The notes under the pieces are model-generated. The model searched no databases. It was not told the DNA's origin and saw only the letters and a list, made by a program, of their open reading frames with translations. Both the position numbers and the translations under genes were made by a program. Source: Trichomonas vaginalis G3 (Eukaryota > Parabasalia > Trichomonadida > Trichomonadidae). Taken from it: a DNA stretch of 64,000 nucleotides. Position 1 is the first letter of the stretch. The number at the start of each line of letters is the position of its first letter. Shown piece after piece: positions 1 to 12,041 of this stretch. The stretch is from assembly GCF_026262505.1 (NCBI RefSeq), contig NC_067207.1, forward strand, positions 29,418,082 through 29,482,081, in the 5' to 3' direction.

Positions 1-878
1 ATTTTAAAAATAAATTTTCTGATGAAGAAGCTTCAGATTTTTTGATTTTAGAGAACAAGCCTTTCAACGAGGACTTATTCCACTATTACCAGCAACATGG
101 AATTCCTGTTAATTCATATGACCAATCTCCAATTTGTGATTTCTTCATAGAATACATTTATCAACAAGAATCATTATTTGCATTACAACATATTATATTT
201 AAAGAAGCTATTGAATGCAAATATATTTTATTTAATCCATCATTCAAAGAAATTTTCTTTGATTTAGACAAATTATTATCTTTTCCTAAGGAATTTCACA
301 TAGATTTAGTATCTGTTCTGGATAGAATATTCTATAGAATGGAAATCATTCCAGAACAAGAGTATTTTACTAATATAATGAGGTATCTTTTATCTTTTAT
401 CATTTCTAATGAAAGTGACAAGAAATTATTTGAAAAGGCTTCAAACGCAATTGTAAATTTCTTGGCTGCAACAAATTATCCACAATTTATTGATGATTTG
501 TTTGATGAGTCAGTAATAGCAACAATTTGCAATCTTTTTAATGATTCAGAGTTTCACAAGAAGAAGGCTGCAATGTTTCTCTTTTTAATTGTTGCTTCAA
601 ACTATAAATTAGATATTATCAATGAAGATTCAATGGAAAGTATTATTGATTTCATTGACTCTGATCTAAACGACACAGAATCTCTCGAATTCATTGTTAT
701 CAACCTTACTTCTATTTTTGAAGCTAATGAAGAGTATATTTCATTGTTTCAAGATTTGGGAGGCTCTGAAGTCATTGAAAGACTAATTGAAGACAAGAAA
801 GTTGGTGAAAGAATGTCACAATTCTATAATGACTATTTTGATGACACTGAAATCGTTTTAAACCTCGATGAGGATTAA
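1..878 (+). CDS. C-terminal part of a helical-repeat protein (partial at window start)
   Basis: The frame is open from base 3 with no stop upstream, so the gene starts outside the window; about 291 codons are visible, ending in TAA at 876-878. The protein is acidic and almost entirely alpha-helical in appearance. It has repeating Leu/Ile/Phe patterns and short loops typical of an armadillo/HEAT-like solenoid, and ends in an Asp/Glu-rich tail (DDTEIVLNLDED). No catalytic motif is visible. I do not recognise the family; trichomonads carry many such solenoid-like proteins of unknown role. It converges on the ankyrin gene on the other strand, about 510 bases away. Coding status is well supported by length and composition; function is unknown. 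Confidence 0.7.
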   Translation, partial: FKNKFSDEEASDFLILENKPFNEDLFHYYQQHGIPVNSYDQSPICDFFIEYIYQQESLFALQHIIFKEAIECKYILFNPSFKEIFFDLDKLLSFPKEFHIDLVSVLDRIFYRMEIIPEQEYFTNIMRYLLSFIISNESDKKLFEKASNAIVNFLAATNYPQFIDDLFDESVIATICNLFNDSEFHKKKAAMFLFLIVASNYKLDIINEDSMESIIDFIDSDLNDTESLEFIVINLTSIFEANEEYISLFQDLGGSEVIERLIEDKKVGERMSQFYNDYFDDTEIVLNLDED

Positions 879-1387
879 TTTTGTTTGTACATAGAATAAA
901 GTAATGCTTATCATGATATATAGTTATTTATTCAAAACAAAGTTTATATTTAAAGAATAATTTGAGGTAATCATACAGAAATTCATATTAAGAATGAAAT
1001 AAACACATATATTTCCTATGTATGCTACAAATGAAATCTTTCTATCTTCACTGAGAAAAAGTTTGTGAAATATTTGTTAAAAATGAATTACATTTGACCA
1101 ATTCTCAAATCTTTTAAGGTATGAATACAACAAATGTTGTGTGCAAAAGCAAAAAGAGGAGATACCCTATGATATGAGTAGAATATAATTCTTCCATATA
1201 AATTATGCACACAAAGTTCTGCCTATAAAGTTACAAAATCAATTCCATAGTTACAGCATTGTGTTCACTGATTGTTACCTCAAAAGTAAAAAATTAATTT
1301 CGAATTTAATAGAAAGAAGTTTTTTATTTAAATAATATATATATAAATACAATTTCTAATAAAATTCATATATAATCAACAAAAATT
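879..1387. other. AT-rich spacer between two convergent genes
   Basis: I see no ORF, RNA gene or repeat here. It holds only the 3' flanks of the two genes that face each other. Confidence 0.6.
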
Positions 1388-2590
1388 TCATTTTTGACCA
1401 AAATATTTTTGATAAATTTTGGCAATTTGAGGGTTTCTACATTTGCCTTTCAATTTTTCTTTAATAGTTTCTATCTTTTTCACTGCCATTCCGTAAGTTT
1501 CGCAAACTTTATTTGCATCAGCTCCGAGAGACAACAAATAATCAATAATTTGAGGCTGAGGTGACAGATTGAGTACAAAGATTTCAAGTATTGATGGTTT
1601 CTCTGGAACTGTGGCGTGAATATCAAATCCATATTGAATCAGCATTTTCAAGATCTCAAAAGCAGATTCTTCATCTGCTTGTGAGTTTCGTATTATAAGG
1701 TCTGATACGCAAGGGTTATTATTCTCATCACGACGATTTACATCGATTCCTCTTTCCAAAACCATTCTTGCAACTCCTACATCTTTGAGTTGGCATATCC
1801 AATGAGCAGCTCCCTTGCTTTTGACGTCTTTTGGTATATCGATGAAATCAATTTTAGGAATTAAATTTTTTGCCATTTCTGCATTGCCAATAAAGCAAGC
1901 ATAGGATAAAACAGTCTTGTTGTCTTTCGTAACTTTGTTTAGATCTGAATGCGGTATCAAGACTTTGGCTGCTTCGAAGTTTCGATTGATAATCGCAGTC
2001 ATTATAGGAGTTTTGTCGTTGGAAGATATGCCATCATCTGCTATTCTATCTAGTACATACTTTAAAGCTTCTATATGTGAATTTTTCGCTAATCTCTCGA
2101 TACAAATGTCGCAAATAGTTTTACTCTGCTTTGAAAAGCTATATAATTTGAATCCGTATATTTCAAATAGTCTAAAGATATCTACACAACCTCCATTCGA
2201 TGCAGAAATAATTAAATTTGTTTCCATATTATCTAATTTGTAGCATTGACGAAATAGTTCTTCTAATTTATTTTCTTTAGCATAAATTCTAAGTATGAAT
2301 GACATAACTTCGACAGACGCACCTAAAGCAGCCAAATTTAAAGGTGTTCTTCCAAGTGTGTCTGTTTTAAAGATATCAAAGCCTCTTTTTAGCAACATGA
2401 TAACGCATTCGAGTGAATTTGCAAATGCTGCTAAATGAAGTAGGCTTGTACCTGGTTCTCTATTTTGAGAATATGTAGGAAGTTGAATATAATAAGTAGC
2501 ATCAATTGAGATACTTTTTTCCTTTTTCTTTAATGATTTGTAATCATTAGATAGCACATATCCTACAAATTCATCAATTTTCTCGTACAT
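1388..2590 (-). CDS. Ankyrin-repeat protein, 400 aa
   Basis: The protein contains a run of roughly eight to ten ankyrin repeats from about residue 45 to 370. Examples are the TSLLHLAAFANSLECVIMLLKRGFDI and GRTPLNLAALGASVEVMSFIL type units, with later units more diverged. The first 40 residues are Lys-rich and the end (CETYGMAVKKIETIKEKLKG) is helical. There is no signal peptide or membrane segment. Ankyrin proteins form one of the largest families in trichomonads and usually act as protein-binding scaffolds; the partner of this one is unknown. The ATG at 2,590 is the first in frame. I do not see a clean TCAY(T/A) initiator immediately upstream. Divergent repeats suggest an old member of the family rather than a recent duplicate. 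Confidence 0.85.
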   Translation of the reverse strand: MYEKIDEFVGYVLSNDYKSLKKKEKSISIDATYYIQLPTYSQNREPGTSLLHLAAFANSLECVIMLLKRGFDIFKTDTLGRTPLNLAALGASVEVMSFILRIYAKENKLEELFRQCYKLDNMETNLIISASNGGCVDIFRLFEIYGFKLYSFSKQSKTICDICIERLAKNSHIEALKYVLDRIADDGISSNDKTPIMTAIINRNFEAAKVLIPHSDLNKVTKDNKTVLSYACFIGNAEMAKNLIPKIDFIDIPKDVKSKGAAHWICQLKDVGVARMVLERGIDVNRRDENNNPCVSDLIIRNSQADEESAFEILKMLIQYGFDIHATVPEKPSILEIFVLNLSPQPQIIDYLLSLGADANKVCETYGMAVKKIETIKEKLKGKCRNPQIAKIYQKYFGQK

Positions 2591-3904
2591 TCCCCAAAAA
2601 AAATTTTATTTCAATTGATAATGTTAAATTTGAATTTAGTTTGGTAAAATATAATGCCTTACATGAATAGAATAAAATATAATTTTTAATAAAATTGACA
2701 TCAAAAAAAATTTTTTTGTTGAATTTCAAGTGATGTAATTGATTAGGCAAATGATGAATATTTTTAATAAGGATGTCAATTCGGAAAATTGTTTTCATTT
2801 TCGGAGAATATAATTTTCCTTTTGGAAAATTTAAAAAATGAGACGCGCAGGATTCGAACTTTTTAAAAGTTGATTTAAATATATTCTAGTGTGATTTCTA
2901 AGGATAATATCATATTTAAAATAAGAATATACTAGTTTGGGTGGTATAATTTTTTCGATAAATTTGAGAATATGTACGTTTAGGACATCAAAAGTATCAA
3001 TTCGCTCAGCGAAAGCTGAGCTAGCTTCGTTCTCGAAAGAATAGGGAAGGAGTGAAAGAGAGTGATACAGATGTTGACACATTCATATCATTTCAACAAA
3101 TTTTGATCAAATTGAAATTCAATGAAATTCAATTCACTTCATATCCTTCAGTCAGTACATTGACATCCTTCTACATCACAATGATAACTCGTACATCAAT
3201 AGTTCTACAACTAACTCAGAAAAAACAAGATTTTTACTTCCAGCTTACAGCTTTTAAAAAGTTTCGATGATAAAAATCACTCTACTCTTGTTTATCGATA
3301 TGTTGTGATAGTAGGTAAACGTATTCTTATCGATAGTAATAAAAATATTTTTACGAAAATCTGAACCAATTACAGAGTTATTCATAAAGTTTATGATAAC
3401 TGTAATTACTTCATCTTTGTTTTATATTTGAATAAACAATTTAATTTAATTTGCATAATTTTTTTTAGTTGAAAAACAGGAAACTTATTTGAGTTTGTAT
3501 TATTTTTATCGTTCAATTCATTGTATATGTGAGTGATCCAGATATTTAAGATATTTAGAAAAAATTTATTAATTTGATTAACAAATTTTAATCAAAATAG
3601 CAAAAATCTATTTGATAGGTGTAAGCAAACAATAACTTTTATTTCAAGCAAAATCACTTATTTTCATCTAAACGTATAAAATTGTCAATTTTATGAGAAT
3701 AAATTTAAAATCTCGTGAAATATAAAGAAGAGTAATATTTTTCAATTTTCTTTTTTTCTTTGTCTCAAATATTTTCTGTTGAGAATTTTCGTGTTATCAA
3801 AAAATAATTTTAATATTTGTCTATTTCATAACATACAATAAAATTTTAAAAACTCTATTTCTTCTCAAGAAAATTTTTTCCTTCATATGAAGAAACATTT
3901 GTTA
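2591..3904. other. AT-rich intergenic region with small relics
   Basis: No convincing gene. It contains a tRNA 3'-end-like fragment (2,832-2,867, listed separately) and a perfect stem-loop of GCTCAGC/GCTGAGC at 3,004-3,021. Short open frames here lack coding character. Confidence 0.5.
2832..2867 (-). pseudogene. tRNA 3'-end fragment
   Basis: On the minus strand the sequence reads GTTCGAATCC followed by TGCGCGTCTCA and then a run of Ts. This is the form of a T-arm plus acceptor strand followed by a Pol III terminator. The matching 5' acceptor strand (GAGACGC) and an anticodon arm are not found upstream, so it appears to be a fragment, not a working tRNA gene. It may instead be a chance match or the tail of a tRNA-derived repeat. 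Confidence 0.35.
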
Positions 3905-4446
3905 TAGACCGAAAATAGATTTTTTCGGTTTTCTCTTCAAATAATTGAAAGAATGATACTCTTGTAGGTTTATTATATTATATAGCATATAATCATGCTA
4001 TAGCCGAAAATTATAAGTTTTGAGAAGATTGAATATAACACAAATAAATTTGAATGTAATTTAAATTGCTTGTTGTTTTTAATAGCTATTGAATGGGAAA
4101 TCCAATATTGCAAAATTCAAATTGAATGATTGAAAGAACAGAAAAAGTCATTCTTTTCAATTTCGAATATGTTTCATTGTATTTATAATTATATGGCAAA
4201 TAAGATATTTAAACTTGATTTTTGAAGGAAAATTCACAAAATTGAATACATTCAAATAATTTTTATTCAAAAATAAACTAGTTAGTTGAGTTTAATACTA
4301 ATTATCTATTCAAACTACAAAGTTTGTAATTTAAAATATTTTGTGAGATCAGATTGAATTAATTCAAGGTTCGTTTCAATTAATATTAATGACCATATTA
4401 CGCATTTTCGAACATTCTAAACCAAATATATAAAAATGGGAGACGA

Positions 4447-7400
4447 ATGTTAAATTTGCTAGACATGGGGGAGTTGTTTACCGAGTTTTAGCTCTTATCT
4501 CTAACAAAAAATTAATTTTTAAAAAAAAGACCGAATACGTTTCACAGCGAGAAAAAAATAAAAGGCAAGATTGAATTTTCTAGACATAAAGAAGTTGTTT
4601 ACCGAGTTTTAGCTCTTATCTCTAACAAAAAATTAATTTTTAAAAAAAAGACCGAATACGTTTCACAGCGAGAAAAAAATAAAAGGCAAGATAGAATTTT
4701 CTAGACATAAAGAAGTTGTTTACCGAGTTTTAGCTCTTATCTCTAACAAAAAATTAATTTTTAAAAAAAAGACCGAATACGTTTCACAGCGAGAAAAAAA
4801 TAAAAGGCAAGATAGAATTTTCTAGACATAAAGAAGTTGTTTACCGAGTTTTAGCTCTTATCTCTAACAAAAAATTAATTTTTAAAAAAAAGACCGAATA
4901 CGTTTCACAGCGAGAAGAAAATAAAAGGCAAGATAGAATTTTCTAGACATAAAGAAGTTGTTTACGAGTTTTAGCTCTTATCTCTAACAAAAAATTAATT
5001 TTTAAAAAAAGACCGAATACGTTTCACAGCGAGAAAAAAATAAAAGGCAAGATAGAATTTTCTAGACATAAAGAAGTTGTTTACCGAGTTTTAGCTCTTA
5101 TCTCTAACAAAAAAATTAATTTTTAAAAAAAAGACCGAATACGTTTCACAGCGAGAAAAAAATAAAAGGCAAGATAGAATTTTCTAGACATAAAGAAGTT
5201 GTTTACCGAGTTTTAGCTCTTATCTCTAACAAAAAATTAATTTTTAAAAAAAAGACCGAATACGTTTCACAGCGAGAAAAAAATAAAAGGCAAGATAGAA
5301 TTTTCTAGACATAAAGAAGTTGTTTACCGAGTTTTAGCTCTTATCTCTAACAAAAAATTAATTTTTAAAAAAAAGACCGAATACGTTTCACAGCGAGAAA
5401 AAAATAAAAGGCAAGATAGAATTTTCTAGACATAAAGAAGTTGTCTACCGAGTTTTAGCTCTTATCTCTAACAAAAAATTAATTTTTAAAAAAAGACCGA
5501 ATACGTTTCACAGCGAGAAAAAAATAAAAGGCAAGATAGAATTTTCTAGACATAAAGAAGTTGTTTACCGAGTTTTAGCTCTTATCTCTAACAAAAAATT
5601 AATTTTTAAAAAAAAGACCGAATACGTTTCACAGCGAGAAAAAAATAAAAGGCAAGATAGAATTTTCTAGACATAAAGAAGTTGTTTACCGAGTTTTAGC
5701 TCTTATCTCTAACAAAAAATTAATTTTTTAAAAAAAGACCGAATACGTTTCACAGCGAGAAAAAAATAAAAGGCAAGATAGAATTTTCTAGACATAAAGA
5801 AGTTGTTTACCGAGTTTTAGCTCTTATCTCTAACAAAAAATTAATTTTTAAAAAAAAGACCGAATACGTTTCACAGCGAGAAGAAAATAAAAGGCAAGAT
5901 AGAATTTTCTAGACATAAAGAAGTTGTCTACCGAGTTTTAGCTCTTATCTCTAACAAAAAATTAATTTTTAAAAAAAAGACCGAATACGTTTCACAGCGA
6001 GAAAAAAATAAAAGGCAAGATAGAATTTTCTAGACATAAAGAAGTTGTTTACCGAGTTTTAGCTCTTATCTCTAACAAAAAATTAATTTTTAAAAAAAAG
6101 ACCGAATACGTTTCACAGCGAGAAGAAAATAAAAGGCAAGATAGAATTTTCTAGACATACAGAAGTTGTTTACCGAGTTTTAGCTCTTATCTCTAACAAA
6201 AAATTAATTTTTTAAAAAAAGACCGAATACGTTTCACAGCGAGAAAAAAATAAAAGGCAAGATAGAATTTTCTAGACATACAGAAGTTGTTTACCGAGTT
6301 TTAGCTCTTATCTCTAACAAAAAATTAATTTTTTAAAAAAAGACCGAATACGTTTCACAGCGAGAAAAAAATAAAAGGCAAGATAGAATTTTCTAGACAT
6401 AAAGAAGTTGTTTACCGAGTTTTAGCTCTTATCTCTAACAAAAAATTAATTTTTAAAAAAAGACCGAATACGTTTCACAGCGAGAAGAAAATAAAAGGCA
6501 AGATAGAATTTTCTAGACATAAAGAAGTTTCTACCGAGTTTTAGCTCTTATCTCTAACAAAAAATTAATTTTTAAAAAAAAGACCGAATACGTTTCACAG
6601 CGAGAAAAAAATAAAAGGCAAGATAGAATTTTCTAGACATAAAGAAGTTGTTTACCGAGTTTTAGCTCTTATCTCTAACAAAAAATTAATTTTTAAAAAA
6701 AAGACCGAATACGTTTCACAGCGAGAAGAAAATAAAAGGCAAGATAGAATTTTCTAGACATACAGAAGTTGTTTACCGAGTTTTAGCTCTTATCTCTAAC
6801 AAAAAATTAATTTTTTAAAAAAAGACCGAATACGTTTCACAGCGAGAAAAAAATAAAAGGCAAGATAGAATTTTCTAGACATAAAGAAGTTGTTTACCGA
6901 GTTTTAGCTCTTATCTCTAACAAAAAATTAATTTTTAAAAAAAAGACCGAATACGTTTCACAGCGAGAAAAAAATAAAAGGCAAGATAGAATTTTCTAGA
7001 CATAAAGAAGTTGTTTACCGAGTTTTAGCTCTTATCTCTAACAAAAAATTAATTTTTAAAAAAAAGACCGAATACGTTTCACAGCGAGAAAAAAATAAAA
7101 GGCAAGATAGAATTTTCTAGACATAAAGAAGTTGTTTACCGAGTTTTAGCTCTTATCTCTAACAAAAAATTAATTTTTAAAAAAAAGACCGAATACGTTT
7201 CACAGCGAGAAAAAAATAAAAGGCAAGATAGAATTTTCTAGACATAAAGAAGTTGTCTACCGAGTTTTAGCTCTTATCTCTAACAAAAAATTAATTTTTA
7301 AAAAAAAGACCGAATACGTTTCACAGCGAGAAAAAAATAAAAGGCAAGATAGAATTTTCTAGACATAAAGAAGTTGTTTACCGAGTTTTAGCTCTTATCT

Positions 7401-7511
7401 CTAACAAAAAATTAATTTTTAAAAAAAAGACCGAATACGTTTCACAGCGAGAAAAAAATAAAAGGCAAGATAGAATTTTCTAGACATAAAGAAGTTGTCT
7501 ACCAAGTGTCA
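4447..7511 (+). repeat. Left tandem array, about 25 copies of a 121-bp unit
   Basis: The phrase GACCGAATACGTTTCACAGC recurs at a spacing of 119-122 bases, mostly 121. Copies are nearly identical and differ mainly in A-run length, in TTGTTTACC versus TTGTCTACC, and in AAAGAAG versus CAGAAG. Such homogeneity points to recent expansion or ongoing conversion. The last copy is partial. No open reading frame crosses the array. Confidence 0.97.
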
Positions 7512-7914
7512 GCTGTTACTTCTTCTCAATACTGATATAAAATAAAAATCTTTATTATTTATTTAACCTTTATTGTTTCATTAAACTTCATTTATTTTAT
7601 ATTATAGTTTTATTCTTTTAGCTACTTGTAAAATAATCTAATTTTATATCATCATTTTACCGGATTATTCTTCAGTACATCGATTGTGTATCTAAAATAA
7701 TATCATTATCCTTATTCTGTTTTTTCCAAAATTCTTTTAACTATCTTTTTTGGTTAGATTACTTTATACTTTTTACTTTTATTTTTTAATTTCAAAAAAA
7801 ATTTGGTGATTGTTCTATTCTGTTACAATGTGCATTATCATATTCTAATGAATTATTCATTACATACATTTAAAAAAACTTGTTAAAAATGAAATTAAAA
7901 AATTATGTTTATTA
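7512..7914. other. AT-rich interior of the large inverted-end element
   Basis: It runs from the last partial 121-bp unit to the 3' end of the integrase-like gene. I see no gene or repeat. Confidence 0.5.
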
Positions 7915-8889
7915 TTACGCTGTGAATGTGTCAACAGCGGTCATGCCTGTATCTGTATCCCATATTTGCCACAACCTTTCTGTATCTGTATTTGTGTATT
8001 TCGGTTTCAGCTGATACATTTGATTTGGCGTGTAATTTGTTCCAGTTAATGGATTAATTGGGAGATCTTCATGCGGTGTGTTATTATTGTACTCCCAAAT
8101 AAAGGCAGGAATAGCCTGAATGCTTTGGCAGCGCTCCAATGTCGGCCAGAATCTCTCAATCTTCCCATTTTGGTAGGGAGAATGAGAGTCTGTATGCCGC
8201 CATTGGACGCGCCAAAGATCAAGTAGATCTTGAAAGGCGCCCCTATTTTCTGAACCGTTGTCGGTCCAGAAACAATAAGGGGCGCCAAATTCAATGAAGG
8301 CGGAAGCCGCAACGTTCGCTGTCGTCGCTGCCAGCATATCTGGTATTTGTATACACGCTAGGACTTTGCGGCTAAAATCGTCGATTATGCCATAAATTTA
8401 CTGGCCACGAACACCCCTAAAATAATGAACATCTGCGTGCCATATAAGATTGGGTGAAAGCGCCCAATATCTTACTGCTGTTTCTGGCCCGGCATGCTCT
8501 AATCGCGTCTTGGTGAAATGATTTTCTTTGAAGTATCTGCGTACTTCTCTATAAGATACATCAATTTGTTGTAATTTCAAACGTTTCCATTGTTTTGTTT
8601 GACCACAGGGAAAGGCCCAGTGGTCATGTATCACAGCAAGAGCTTTGATTTGGTCGTAGGGATTGACCCTACGACCTTTCTTGCCTTTAGGCAATGGGAT
8701 ATTCTGTAAGCTAAATTGATTTTGTAAAAAAGATTTTGAAACATCTAAATATTTGAAATCATTTGATTGAAGGGTTGGGGCGATGGGAACATGGGTGCAA
8801 GCTTCTTCCCATGTCATTTTACCTTCTTCAATCTGATTGGAAATACCAATTAGGTAAATTCGATCGACATACCCTTTGTAAGGATTCAT
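7915..8889 (-). mobile_element. Broken rve-type integrase/transposase gene (IS481/IS3-like)
   Basis: The gene shows a helix-turn-helix-like N-terminal part (around KGRRVNPYDQIKALAVIHDH) and then a DDE catalytic core. The core has D in WHADVHYF, D in FWTDNGSEN, and E in SPYQNGKIERFW, with about 34 residues between the second D and the E. That layout is the retroviral/IS481/IS3-type integrase fold. The gene begins at ATG 8,889 with a trichomonad initiator (TCATT) a few bases upstream, so it once had its own promoter. It looks broken, with about one break. The family could be a eukaryotic IS3/IS481-like transposon or a Maverick-type integrase; I cannot decide between them. It lies inside the large inverted-end element and may be its transposase or a passenger. 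Confidence 0.75.
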
Positions 8890-8910
8890 TCTAATGAAGT
8901 ACGTTAACAA

Positions 8911-10540
8911 TCAAAATATTCTATAAGTGTCTAGTATGGAATTCAAAAGAATAAAGAAAATGGTAACGTAAATAAACGTATTATGAAATAATTTACCCTA
9001 CGTTCCCAACTTCTGGAAAACGGTTTTTCACCCTTATGATCAGTTTCAGACACTTTGGGAGTCTCCCAAACTTTGATATTTTGCATTATGATAGAGAAAC
9101 GTGTCTAGTTTAACGCACAGTTGTTTTAAAGGCAAATGATGATATCACATGAAATTATCAAATTATCAAATTTTGAAGTACCAGTCCAAAGGGTTAATTA
9201 GATCCTACACAGATGTGCGATAGTGAAACATATGTGTTCTTGATTTGAGAAGTCCTACTGATAGAGGTATGAATCTCACAGCTTTGTGTGAGTGTGTCTG
9301 ACACTTGTATAGAGTGGAATATGCGCCGACATATATTATATAATAACATGTAGTTGATAATTATGAAAAAATAGAATTCGATGCGAATGATATTGAAAGT
9401 TGTTGTTTTGTAATTTGATATTTTTCTTATATGTGTTAATTAGTAAATGGCTTGTTTGTTGTGATAGTACTGTGAAAAATGAAAGGTATTTTAAATTAAA
9501 AAATTGAGATTTTGAGATATCTCTAGAATTAAGAATTTATTATGTATTTGACTTTTATATAACTATGTGTCAAGGATCTCGATGTCTATATGCTTTAAAT
9601 AAAATTAAATAAAATGAGATAAAAAATTAAAATGGACAAGAAGATATATGGAAATGTAATTTGTATTGTGTTGGTTGTTGGCAAAATGATTTTAATACAG
9701 ATTTAAGGATTTGGAATGGATTTGAAATTAAATGATTTTAATTCAAGGAGTAATAAGATTTTGAACTGGTTTTTATTTTGTGAATGTAAACTCCTTCCAT
9801 AGGATATGTATTAGAAAGATCAATGTCAAACTTTTTGAAAGAATTGTTTTTTTGTTGAGCGATTTTCTCATATTTAATAATATATTTAAGTTGGCGTATC
9901 TTACGCCCTTCCAAAAATATGTATTAGAAAGATAAATTTTAAACTTTTTGAAAGAATTGTTTTTTTGTTGAGTGATTTTTCTCATATTTAATAATATATT
10001 TAAGTTGGCGTATCTTACGCCCTTCCAAAAATATGTATTAGAAAGATGACTTATAATTTCATAAATTATTTTGTCTCGACGGTTTGAGCGGTTATCAGAA
10101 TGGTTGCTTACACAATGCGTCAGCAAAATGTCGGTTGGGGTGCCCTTCTTGGCCTCCTGAGTACTCACCAAGATACCCCCAGCTCCCGCAAAACACCTCC
10201 CTTAGGTGCGCATTACCTGACGGCATTATTTTGCAATTATTTCAAATTTTTTAGATGCCTTTTGTTAAAGTTTGTTAACTAAAGACTTGAAAACAGCTTA
10301 CCGCTTCAAGCTGCTCTCTTCCCGGTTCTTCTGCCGCAATCTTATGTCTGATTGTGCGCAAAGCTCTCTCCTCCTTGTGAACCATGGCTGATAGAAAGAA
10401 CTGAAAGACAGGATAGGAGGAACATGCCGGTTCAAGTTAACTTGCAATATGCTTCTGATTAGTTGATTTTAGATGAAAGATTAGCGAAATGCATTTAATT
10501 TGGATAGAAGGATTCAATTTTATGAAGCAGGCTCGTAGAA
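8911..10540. other. Interior of large element: AT-rich DNA with a short tandem duplication and a GC-richer patch
   Basis: A unit of about 125 bp containing TTAAGTTGGCGTATCTTACG occurs twice in tandem (about 9,800-10,050), with a third partial copy before it. Bases 10,085-10,440 are clearly richer in G and C than their surroundings. Their minus strand has coding-like stretches (for example an open frame starting MVHKEERALRTIRHKIAAEE at 10,386) that I cannot assign. This may be a gene relic. Confidence 0.45.
9800..10050. repeat. Two tandem copies of a 125-bp unit
   Basis: The phrases TTAAGTTGGCGTATCTTACG and GAAAGAATTGTTTTTTTGTT each recur about 125 bases apart, with only a few differences. 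A third, partial start lies at about 9,780. Confidence 0.8.
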
Positions 10541-10562
10541 AATATGCAGGAATAGCACAATC

Positions 10563-10747
10563 TTTGCAATCACAACGCGATTGCAAAACTTCGACCGACA
10601 AGAGTGTATTGTGCACTCTTGTCGGTCTGCATGTCTCATTCGGGAGACATTGTCACTGCATGTCTCCCAGAATGAGACAATCTTCCGCATTCATAACTTG
10701 AATGCGGAAGTTTGACCGACAAGAGTGCACAATACACTCTTGTCGAT
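10563..10747. repeat. Chain of five stem-loops (left tip)
   Basis: In order the stems are TTTGCAATC/GATTGCAAA (10,563-10,587); ACCGACAAGAGTG/CACTCTTGTCGGT (10,594-10,626); GTCTCATTC..GAATGAGAC with an inner GGGAGACAT/ATGTCTCCC (10,633-10,678); CTTCCGCATTCA/TGAATGCGGAAG (10,682-10,710); and the second stem again, with its outermost pair changed (10,715-10,747). Loops are 5 to 9 bases. Stems are separated by only a few bases. Confidence 0.95.
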
Positions 10748-10925
10748 CTAAATGTATCTTACAATCAAAGACACTTTCATACAATCTTTTCGAAGTTAAA
10801 AAAAAATTTAATTATTTCTTTCTTTTGTTTATTAAATCGCCTTACTCACGTACTAATCTCTTTTAGAGACTCTATCGAGCTATCCCCACATATAAACCTG
10901 TGACAATAATACATATTTACTCTCT

Positions 10926-11112
10926 TCATATTCTGATCTCATGACACATTATCGCAAAAACTATAATTATACAACACATCTCATAAAGTCTCATTTTAGC
11001 CCTATCTAAGCGTTCAAAACCTATTTTCCACACGTAATCTGATTCTTCTGGCTCCGCTGATTCGATTTCTGCTGTCAGATCGTGAAAATATGCATCACAT
11101 AAAGAGATAAAC
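10926..11112 (-). pseudogene. 62-codon open frame in the left palindrome arm
   Basis: The predicted peptide contains SLCDAYFHDLTAEIESAEPEE and WKIGFERLDRAKMRLYEMCC, followed by a hydrophobic stretch. It is repeated in the right arm, and a diverged copy survives outside the element at about 17,890-18,002. That copy keeps the protein-level pattern better than the DNA, which suggests a coding origin. I do not recognise the family. It is too short and lacks context to be called a working gene; a relic or a captured gene piece is more likely. Confidence 0.4.
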
Positions 11113-11404
11113 ACAACTCAAAATTATTGCTTTTTTTTCAAATTGTCTATTCATCCATCTTTACATATTTATTATCTCCTCCGTTTCCCCTCACAAATTC
11201 TTTTAATTTTCTGAATAATACGTATAATAAAATGAATATCTCAAAAACTAAAACACAAAATTAATGTTGGAAAATGACTAGATATAATCTGAACTTTTGA
11301 ATTCATACATTTTTGGAAAAAATTGAATTTTCAAAAAAAGAGCTTATTTAGGTATGAACCTGAAGAGAAATTTTAAGGAAAATATTAAGTTGTGCAATTT
11401 GCAT

Positions 11405-11589
11405 TTATCTCTTTATGTGATGCATATTTTCACGATCTGACAGCAGAAATCGAATCAGCGGAGCCAGAAGAATCAGATTACGTGTGGAAAATAGGTTTTG
11501 AACGCTTAGATAGGGCTAAAATGAGACTTTATGAGATGTGTTGTATAATTATAGTTTTTGCGATAATGTGTCATGAGATCAGAATATGA
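11405..11589 (+). pseudogene. Inverted copy of the 62-codon open frame, right palindrome arm
   Basis: This is identical over the shared part to the left-arm copy because it lies in the palindrome. It has no independent evidence of expression. Confidence 0.4.
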
Positions 11590-11768
11590 AGAGAGTAAAT
11601 ATGTATTATTGTCACAGGTTTATATGTGGGGATAGCTCGATAGAGTCTCTAAAAGAGATTAGTACGTGAGTAAGGCGATTTAATAAACAAAAGAAAGAAA
11701 TAATTAAATTTTTTTTTAACTTCGAAAAGATTGTATGAAAGTGTCTTTGATTGTAAGATACATTTAGA

Positions 11769-12041
11769 TCGACAAGAGTGTATTGTGCACTCTTGTCGGT
11801 CAAACTTCCGCATTCAAGTTATGAATGCGGAAGATTGTCTCATTCTGGGAGACATGCAGTGACAATGTCTCCCGGAATGAGACATGCAGACCGACAAGAG
11901 TGTATGCACTCTTGTCGGTCAAACTTCCGCATTCAAGTTATGAATGCGGAAGATTGTCTCATTCTGGGAGACATGCAGTGACAATGTCTCCCGGAATGAG
12001 ACATGCAGACCGACAAGAGTGCACAATACACTCTTGTCGGT
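11769..12041. repeat. Chain of stem-loops, right tip, with one duplicated module
   Basis: The same stems as the left tip appear in reverse order. A module of three stems (CTTCCGCATTCA, GTCTCATTC and ACCGACAAGAGTG types) is then repeated a second time in tandem, giving about seven hairpins. Confidence 0.93.

Noticed and set aside
4447-7511. CRISPR-like array
   Set aside because: The units are continuous 121-bp tandem copies without distinct spacers, and the gene content is eukaryotic.
10100-10282. 60-codon plus-strand open frame
   Set aside because: It lies in a patch whose coding-like signal is on the minus strand; no initiator and no recognisable domain.
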